Positions 58,986 to 64,000 of a stretch of DNA of 64,000 bases are shown here, piece by piece. The notes beneath the pieces are model-generated. The model did no database searches. It was not told where the DNA came from and saw nothing but the letters and a program-made list of their open reading frames with translations. The DNA lies in assembly GCA_910578495.1 (NCBI GenBank), contig CAJTRE010000003.1:57961-121960 (forward strand). The letters run 5' to 3'. The stretch is from an uncultured Dorea sp. (GTDB lineage Bacteria; Bacillota; Clostridia; Lachnospirales; Lachnospiraceae). Each line of letters starts with the position of its first letter. Positions within the stretch are counted from its first letter, which is position 1. The translations under genes and the position numbers were made by a program.

Positions 58986-59757
58986 AATTTCCACATTCGA
59001 TACTAATTTCATTAAAAATCTTCAAAATATCCTCCACAGAAGTATCAGCCTTCTCTTCTTTCTTTCTGTCCAGCACTGCTTCCCCCTGATGCATCATAAG
59101 CAATCGGTCGCCGTATTCAACTGCATATCTGAGATTGTGCGTCACCATGATTGTAGTGAGTCTCTTCTCTTTGACAATCTGATCCGTCAGTTTCATAATC
59201 AGTTCCGCCGTCTTTGGATCTAACGCCGCAGTATGTTCATCCAGGATTAGAAACTCTATCGGTGTCATTGTAGACATCAGAAGCGCCATCGCCTGTCTCT
59301 GCCCTCCGGACAATGCCCCGACTTTCACATCCATCTTCTGCTCCAGTCCCAGATTCAACTGACTTAACAACTCCCTGTAATAATCAATCCTGCTTTTATT
59401 TGTTCCCCAGGAAAGACCGTACACTTTCCCTTTATGATCAGCCAAAGCCATATTCTCTAAAATCGTCATGGATGGGCAGGTTCCAAGCGCCGGGTTCTGA
59501 TAAACGCGTCCAATCCTTCGGTTTCTCTTATACTCTTTCTCCCTTGTAATATCCTTATCCCCCACTATGATCTGTCCGCCTTCAGGTAAAATACTGCCAC
59601 AGATAAGATTCAGCATAGATGTTTTCCCAGAACCGTTACTGCCGACTACAGAAACAAATTCTCCGTCTTCCACTTTCAAATTAAAGTGATCAAACAGGCA
59701 CATTTCATTGACTGTACCCGGATTATAATATTTTTGTATGTTTCTAAGTTCAAGCAT
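58984..59757 (-). CDS. ABC importer ATPase, TrpZ-like (COG1101 group)
   Basis: A 257-aa ATPase with Walker A SVVGSNGSGKTS (about 34-45), Q-loop YQNPALGTCPS, signature ALSGGQRQAMAL and Walker B LILDEHTAALD, in which His follows the catalytic Glu instead of Pro. It powers the importer made by the next two upstream genes. It overlaps the permease gene by 8 nt, so expression is coupled. The operon is under a tryptophan T-box, which indicates its likely substrate. Confidence 0.9.
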   Translation of the reverse strand: MLELRNIQKYYNPGTVNEMCLFDHFNLKVEDGEFVSVVGSNGSGKTSMLNLICGSILPEGGQIIVGDKDITREKEYKRNRRIGRVYQNPALGTCPSMTILENMALADHKGKVYGLSWGTNKSRIDYYRELLSQLNLGLEQKMDVKVGALSGGQRQAMALLMSTMTPIEFLILDEHTAALDPKTAELIMKLTDQIVKEKRLTTIMVTHNLRYAVEYGDRLLMMHQGEAVLDRKKEEKADTSVEDILKIFNEISIECGN

Positions 59758-60631
59758 TCTTTTTCACCTTCGACTTTCTCTCCATACTGATAACCAAAAT
59801 AACAAGGAACAATACTGCTGTAATCAGTTTCATGAACTGTGGTGCAAAATTGCGGATTGCCACCGCCACACAGGCTTTATAGATCACAGAACCAATCAGC
59901 ACCGCCGTTGTCGCCTTTAAAAATGTGAGCTTTTTACAAATACTCATTCCGATAATGACACTGGCAAGACCAATCACAATCGCACCTGTTCCCATAGATA
60001 TTTCAAACACCCGCTCTTCCTGGGCAAACACACAGCCTGCCAGTGACACCAGTCCGTTTGCGGTCGCAAGTCCTAAGATTTTCACATTTCCCTTATCTTC
60101 CGCCAGTGAAGTAACTACAATCTCATTGTCTCCCACCGCCCGGAGCAGATACCCTGATTTTGTCTTCATATACAGATCCAGCAACAGTTTACAAATTAGC
60201 GAAATGACCAGTACCACAATGAGCGTTGTATACGATCTTGCACCCTCCGGAATCACTTTTTCTATCCCGTCGTTTTTAAAAATAGTCTTCTGTGAAAACA
60301 ACGGAACATTGGACGTTCCTGCAATTGTGAGGTTAATCGTCCAAAGAGCGGTCATCATAATAATTCCCGACAACAAATCCCGTACCTTTCCTTTCACATG
60401 TATAATCCCTGTACAGACTCCTGCCAAAACACCCGCTGCAAACGATGCCGGAAGTGTCAGATACGGATTCACTCCCTTCGTCAGAAGATATGCCGTAATC
60501 GCCGCTCCAAGTGGAAAACTTCCATCCACCGTAAGATCCGGAAAATCCAGAATCTTATAGGTAATATACACGCCAAGCGCCAATATTCCATATATGAATC
60601 CCTGTTCTAAAATTGTTATTATAAAATCCAT
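59750..60631 (-). CDS. ABC importer permease, TrpY-like (COG4120 group)
   Basis: A 293-aa membrane protein of the LivH-like fold with about eight to nine helices. The N-terminus EQGFIYGILALGVYITYKIL followed by DFPDLTVDGSFPLG is typical of permeases that pair with TrpX/YgbK-like binding proteins. The ATG at 60631 follows GGGCGG; a GTG at 60643 is possible. It lies between the binding protein and ATPase genes. Confidence 0.9.
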   Translation of the reverse strand: MDFIITILEQGFIYGILALGVYITYKILDFPDLTVDGSFPLGAAITAYLLTKGVNPYLTLPASFAAGVLAGVCTGIIHVKGKVRDLLSGIIMMTALWTINLTIAGTSNVPLFSQKTIFKNDGIEKVIPEGARSYTTLIVVLVISLICKLLLDLYMKTKSGYLLRAVGDNEIVVTSLAEDKGNVKILGLATANGLVSLAGCVFAQEERVFEISMGTGAIVIGLASVIIGMSICKKLTFLKATTAVLIGSVIYKACVAVAIRNFAPQFMKLITAVLFLVILVISMERKSKVKKNA

Positions 60632-60659
60632 AAAGCCGCCCACACTCTCTTTCTATTAT

Positions 60660-61670
60660 TTATTTGGAAATCTCTGAAAAGCTCTCCACAGCGCTGTCTG
60701 AAAGTTCCTGCGGTACGGTAACGCCTAAGTTCTCTGCCACCTTAGTATTTACATAAAATCCAGGCTCTGTAATCGTCTCGTAGGACAGTTCTTCGGCTTT
60801 CTTTTCACCTTTTAACACTTGTGCCGCCATTTTTCCGGTCTGTTTTCCAAGTGCGATATAATCCAGTCCCTCTGCCGCCAGACATCCAAGTTTCACCTGT
60901 TCAATCTCACTTCCAAATACTGGAATCTTCTTTTCATTTGCTTTCTCAAGGATTGTCGGAAGAGATGCCACCACAGTATTATCCGTAAGGTTTGTAAGGC
61001 AGTCCGTCTTACTTAACAGATCATCTGCCGCCAGCGGAATATCAGCCGTAACAGTAATACCGCTCTCTACGATCTCAAAATCATATTTCCCTGCCAGTTC
61101 TTTATATTCTGCAATGGCAGATACAGAATTTGCCTCGCTCGTCGTATACATAATGCCAATTTTCTTTGCCTCCGGCAAAAGTTTGCGAATCATCTGGAGC
61201 TGTGCGTCAATAGGCAGTTTATCCGATGTACCCGTTACATTTCCCACAGAGTTGCCTTCTTTATCCGAAAGTTCTGCCTGAACTGGATCTGTTACGGCTG
61301 TATAGATTACCGGAATATCACTGTCCATAGCGGCGTTATAGGCGCTCTGTGCACTCGGTGTTGCAATTGCACAGATCATATCCACTTTTCCTGACACAAA
61401 ACTATCAGAAATCTGTCCTGCGGTTCCCATATCAGCCGCCGCATTTTTATATTCCACTTTCAGATTCTTTCCCTCTGTGATTCCTTCTTCCTCTAATCCC
61501 ATGAGAAAACCCTCTCTACAGTTGTCTAAAGATCCATGTTCTGCAAACTGCTCAATCCCGATGGTATAAGTCTTCTCTCCAGAATCTTTCGCTCCCTCAG
61601 AAGAACCGCAGCCTGTCATTGCCGTTAACATTGTCATTATTAATAATCCTGCTAATACTCTTTTTTTCAT
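60660..61670 (-). CDS. ABC importer substrate-binding lipoprotein, TrpX-like (COG2984)
   Basis: A 336-aa lipoprotein: signal peptide LLIMTMLTAMTGC with lipobox Cys20 or so, then a linker rich in Ser/Gly. The mature domain reads YTIGIEQFAEHGSLDNCREG and includes PVIYTAVTDPVQAEL and IPVFGSEIEQVKLGCLAA, all typical of the ABC_sub_bind family whose TrpX members bind tryptophan or tyrosine. The upstream T-box with UGG specifier strongly supports tryptophan. First gene of the three-gene importer operon. Confidence 0.92.
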   Translation of the reverse strand: MKKRVLAGLLIMTMLTAMTGCGSSEGAKDSGEKTYTIGIEQFAEHGSLDNCREGFLMGLEEEGITEGKNLKVEYKNAAADMGTAGQISDSFVSGKVDMICAIATPSAQSAYNAAMDSDIPVIYTAVTDPVQAELSDKEGNSVGNVTGTSDKLPIDAQLQMIRKLLPEAKKIGIMYTTSEANSVSAIAEYKELAGKYDFEIVESGITVTADIPLAADDLLSKTDCLTNLTDNTVVASLPTILEKANEKKIPVFGSEIEQVKLGCLAAEGLDYIALGKQTGKMAAQVLKGEKKAEELSYETITEPGFYVNTKVAENLGVTVPQELSDSAVESFSEISK

Positions 61671-61740
61671 TGTTTTGTCTCCTTTTCTTTTATTTGTTTG
61701 ATGTTAGGAGAAAAATTTGAACAGGAACCTCGCTTCACTA

Positions 61741-62003
61741 ATAAAAAACCACCTCAAACCAAAGGTTTGAGGCGGTAATAATATCTTACTATCGCGGTAC
61801 CACTCAAATTGACGAATCGTCCACTTTTCCCATGTACTAACATACACTCCTGATTGATAACGGGTTCGGTTCCCGCCTGCTCCTACTCTCCAAAGATTTC
61901 AGGCAGTCCTCGAAAGGCCATTCAACTATCTGCTCCATACGACAATCCCACCACCTGCCGCTCTCTGAAATATCGTCAGATAATTTACTATTCTTTCTCA
62001 ACG
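61741..62003 (-). ncRNA. T-box riboswitch, tryptophan (UGG) specifier
   Basis: The minus strand carries the T-box sequence GAGTGGTACCGCGATAGTAA (bulge centred at 61793-61803), followed by a terminator CCGCCTCAAACC/GGTTTGAGGTGG (61775-61749) and TTTTTTAT. Upstream are the Stem I features (GAATAGTAAATTA near the base, GAGAGC and GGCAGGTGGTG) and the specifier region AGTTGAATGGCCTTTCG with TGG at 61920-61918. Uncharged tRNA-Trp would pair and prevent termination, so the TrpXYZ-like operon is expressed under Trp limitation. Confidence 0.93.
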
Positions 62004-62025
62004 GTTTTTCATAATTGTTATATAT

Positions 62026-62054
62026 ACTTTAATTCAATAAAGTACATTTGTCAA
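62026..62054 (-). promoter_or_regulatory. Promoter of the T-box/trp importer operon
   Basis: On the minus strand TTGACA (62054-62049) and, after 17 nt, TAAAGT (62031-62026). The -35 is perfect, the -10 is weak. Confidence 0.55.
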
Positions 62055-62083
62055 GATATTTTTTTTATTATATGTAATTATGT

Positions 62084-62172
62084 GTAACAGTTCAGCCCGA
62101 ACCATTCGCAAAACCGCACTAATGTGCTATTCATTGCTACGCAGCTATTTTTGCTCATAATCTAGCGCTCAG
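62084..62172. repeat. Truncated copy of the 163-bp element
   Basis: It begins with the same GTAACAGTTCAGCC end as the element at 56677 and follows it for about 85 bp (CCATTCGCAAAACCGCACTAA, TTTTTGCTCATAATCT) with about eight differences. It then breaks off at GCGCTC, so the right half and right terminal repeat are missing. The broken edge is the 3' end of the XRE gene, which reads into it (stop at 62164-62162). Confidence 0.82.
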
Positions 62173-62626
62173 CAACACTTCTTCCAAGAACATAAACGCC
62201 AATTATCATTTCAGCAATTGATATTCCCAACAAAATTCCAGAAAAGAAGTCCTTAATATTTGAACCGTCAATTGAATATGAAAGTGCCTGTAAAGCACCC
62301 CCCATTACAACCAGTAAAATACCAAATACTAGATTTTTTTGTTTTTCTAATTCTTGAATTCGCCTTAATAAATCAACAATCTGTTCATCATCATATAAAC
62401 GGATGTTTTTTTCTCCTGCTTCTCCACCGTCTATCAATTCAGCAACAGTGATTTGTAATTCCTCACACAAATTTTTAATAATAGAATAATCTGGCATACA
62501 TTTACCAGTTTCCCATTTTGAAATAGTTTTATTTGATACACCAAGTTTTTCTGCCAACTGTTCTTGTGTATAATTCTTTTCTTTCCTTTTCCGGGATATA
62601 AATTTTCCTGTAGCTAATTGGTTCAT
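62162..62626 (-). CDS. XRE-family regulator with C-terminal membrane helices
   Basis: A 154-aa protein: an N-terminal HTH (about 8-62; KNYTQEQLAEKLGVSNKTIS followed by KWETGKCMPD), a short linker with a predicted helix (DEQIVDLLRRIQELEKQ) and two hydrophobic segments (VFGILLVVMGGALQAL, FSGILLGISIAEMIIGVYVL). HTH-plus-two-helix proteins are common in clostridia as membrane-tethered regulators. The ATG at 62626 has GGAGG at about 8 nt. The final residues (GRSVAER) come from a repeat element, so the C-terminus may be altered from its original form. Upstream is an imperfect palindrome ATAATTTAAGATTAT that could be its operator. Confidence 0.82.
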   Translation of the reverse strand: MNQLATGKFISRKRKEKNYTQEQLAEKLGVSNKTISKWETGKCMPDYSIIKNLCEELQITVAELIDGGEAGEKNIRLYDDEQIVDLLRRIQELEKQKNLVFGILLVVMGGALQALSYSIDGSNIKDFFSGILLGISIAEMIIGVYVLGRSVAER

Positions 62627-62819
62627 CTTCATTACCTCCATTTTTGTTATTTATAATTTAAGATTATCATTTTTTCTATTCATAATTACATCCCCTATAT
62701 GGAGAATTTAGATATAAAACCATTTTGAATTAACATTTTGAAAAAAAGTTCCTTTACTAATCCGATGATTAAAGTTAGAAATGATACAACCGTATATACG
62801 ATAAAGTAGAAATAACAGA

Positions 62820-62927
62820 TTACTCTGAATGTTGTGGAACATTCATACAAAATTGCGGATTTAATTTACTCATATTGCTTGCCACCTTTCTCTGTTCTCT
62901 CAAAACATCAATATCCACTATGTTCAT
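62820..62927 (-). CDS. Possible 35-aa micropeptide, unrecognised
   Basis: A short frame of 35 codons opens with ATG (62927) after AGGATATT: MNIVDIDVLREQRKVASN, then MSKLNPQFCMNVPQHSE and stop. A second start inside it (ATG 62873) has AAAGGTGG at 8 nt and would yield only the last 17 residues, including one Cys. It lies 63 nt past the end of a broken, peptide-exporter-like ABC gene. It could be a precursor-like peptide or chance; I do not recognise it. The rest of 62642-62989 is AT-rich and holds no other supported gene. Confidence 0.3.
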   Translation of the reverse strand: MNIVDIDVLREQRKVASNMSKLNPQFCMNVPQHSE

Positions 62928-62989
62928 AATATCCTGCTTTACATCACTATTTAACTGCTACTCTTTCTATCCTGTATACAAAATATCCT

Positions 62990-64000
62990 TTAATTTTCGC
63001 TGATTATTTTACCTTGATCCATAAGAATAATCTTATCACATAAATTCATAAGTCCTAAATTATGCGAAACACATATACATGTAATATTTTCAGTATAATC
63101 CAAAATAAATTTGAACACCTTATTTTCACTCTCAGCGTCTAAATGACTAGTTGCTTCATCTAAAACTAAAACTTCAGGCTCCGCTAATAATACCCGAGCT
63201 AAAATAATTCTCTGCCTTTGTCCACTAGACAATTCAGTTCCACCTGAACTCTGATAGTGCAATAATAGTAACCTCATTAAAGTCGATTTCCCACAACCAC
63301 TCTTTCCAATTAAAGCGTAACTCTTTCCACTCTCAAATCTGATATTTACATTCTCCAGAATACTATCATCATAATTATATCCAAAAGCTATGTCTTTATA
63401 GACAATATCCTTCCCTCTAATGGCAGGCTCTTTTTCTCCCGTATAAACTGCCTCCTCAGTATCAACTTCCAAAATATCATTTAAACGACTCATGGCAATA
63501 AAAGCCCCTTGCAGTCCGATCTGCATTGAAATTAATTGTTGAAATGGAGAAAGAAAAAAACTAATAAACTTTCAAAAGCAATCAGATTTCCGAGTGAAAT
63601 TCTGTTATGTATAACTAAATAGCTTCCGAGCCATAAAATAAATATAGTCCCAATACGCTCGACATTGTTTAATAGGGCTATCTGACTCTCAGATATAATT
63701 TCTCCCTTATAAATATACTGTAATGTATTTTCACTCATTTCCCTTATCTTATAAACAAATTTATTTTCTGCGCTACAATTTTTAATAGTACATATATTAT
63801 CAATCGTTTCTTTCAGCTTAGAAACCAACTGACTGTTTTTTTCAAATATATTGAGCTTGATAGAAGCTATGGAATGTTTAAAGATTAAAACAATTACCGC
63901 ATAGAGAAATAATATTCCCATCACCATTAAAAACATAGAGAGATTAATATTAATCAATATAGCCCCACCTGCTATTACCATAAAAATATTAATTACGATG
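62990..64000 (-). pseudogene. Broken peptide-exporter-like ABC transporter (partial at the window edge)
   Basis: The gene enters from beyond the right edge and encodes the last membrane helices, then an ATPase domain. It is interrupted at a T run (63554-63560 on plus as seven A): the frame stops after VFFFLHFNN, but one extra T would join it to SPFQQLIS-MQIGLQGAFIAM, continuing the family sequence. The ATPase domain is also damaged: Walker A (KSGCGKST) is followed after only about 17 residues by the signature ELSSGQRQ, so about 85-90 residues, including the Q-loop, are missing (join near 63236-63246). Walker B (LVLDEATSHLD) is intact. Both lesions indicate an inactive gene. The style (peptidase-type ABC exporters of bacteriocins) is suggested, not proven, as the N-terminus is outside the window. 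Confidence 0.8.

Noticed and set aside
59925..60560. 211-codon plus-strand frame opposite the TrpY-like permease
   Set aside because: Antisense shadow of a membrane protein; hydrophilic Ser-rich composition and no start signal.

Overview
The window is a 64 kb stretch of a low-to-moderate GC, endospore-forming Firmicute, most likely a gut Lachnospiraceae member (Dorea/Blautia/Mediterraneibacter-like). This is inferred from a gap-pgk pair, sporulation genes (spoVB, spoIIM, a SpoVAF/GerA protein), a T-box leader, LexA boxes of the Gram-positive type, strong AGGAGG ribosome binding sites, luxS, and core genes resembling the clostridial versions. Most genes lie on the minus strand. No rRNA, tRNA, CRISPR, transposase or phage genes were seen.

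Layout on the minus strand unless noted. 1-2.6 kb: glycolytic gap-pgk with a three-copy repeat around them. 2.6-6.7 kb: an Fe-S/thiolation operon, rrf2(iscR-like)-nifS-iscU-mnmA-PHP phosphatase, with an IscR-like operator. 6.8-8.1 kb (+): spoVB. 8.2-15.6 kb: a catabolic island made of a cytoplasmic GH63-type glycosidase, a complete PotABCD-type importer and a divergent LacI regulator. 15.6-25.9 kb: housekeeping block (spoIIM, rny, recA-recX with two LexA boxes, two-gene scpAB, dacF, phosphoesterase, HAD phosphatase, pepP on +). 26-31 kb: surface/cell-wall block (polysaccharide deacetylase, transglutaminase-like membrane-tailed protein, a second D,D-carboxypeptidase, an unknown charged protein). 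31.2-35.1 kb: copper operon csoR-copA-aldo/keto reductase, in which a CopZ domain is fused to CopA but keeps its own ribosome binding site. 35.2-41 kb: HD hydrolase, patatin, ABC-F protein YkpA (+), trpS, a histidine phosphatase, luxS (+). 41-45.7 kb: a restriction-modification island (AlwI-type nuclease, fused double adenine methylase, a decayed Cro/CI regulator, a further methylase). 45.9-51.6 kb: GNAT, nicotinamidase, an Ig/CHAP-like secreted protein, a heterodimeric ABC exporter. 51.6-53 kb: infC-rpmI-rplT with an attenuator leader and an AUU start. 53.2-58.9 kb: NSS transporter (+), degV, a second divergent GAPDH, a SpoVAF/GerA protein, dut. 59-62 kb: a TrpXYZ-like ABC importer under a tryptophan (UGG) T-box. 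62-64 kb: an XRE regulator whose end lies in a repeat element, a possible micropeptide and a broken peptide-exporter-like ABC gene that runs off the window.

The least explained material is (i) the GH63/PotABCD/LacI locus, whose transporter class does not match a sugar-active enzyme, (ii) two related families of palindromic interspersed elements that start or end with GTAAC(T/A)(A/G)TTCAGCC and whose copies form the 3' ends of genes, and (iii) signs of ongoing decay (HTH regulator in the RM island, ABC exporter at the right edge).
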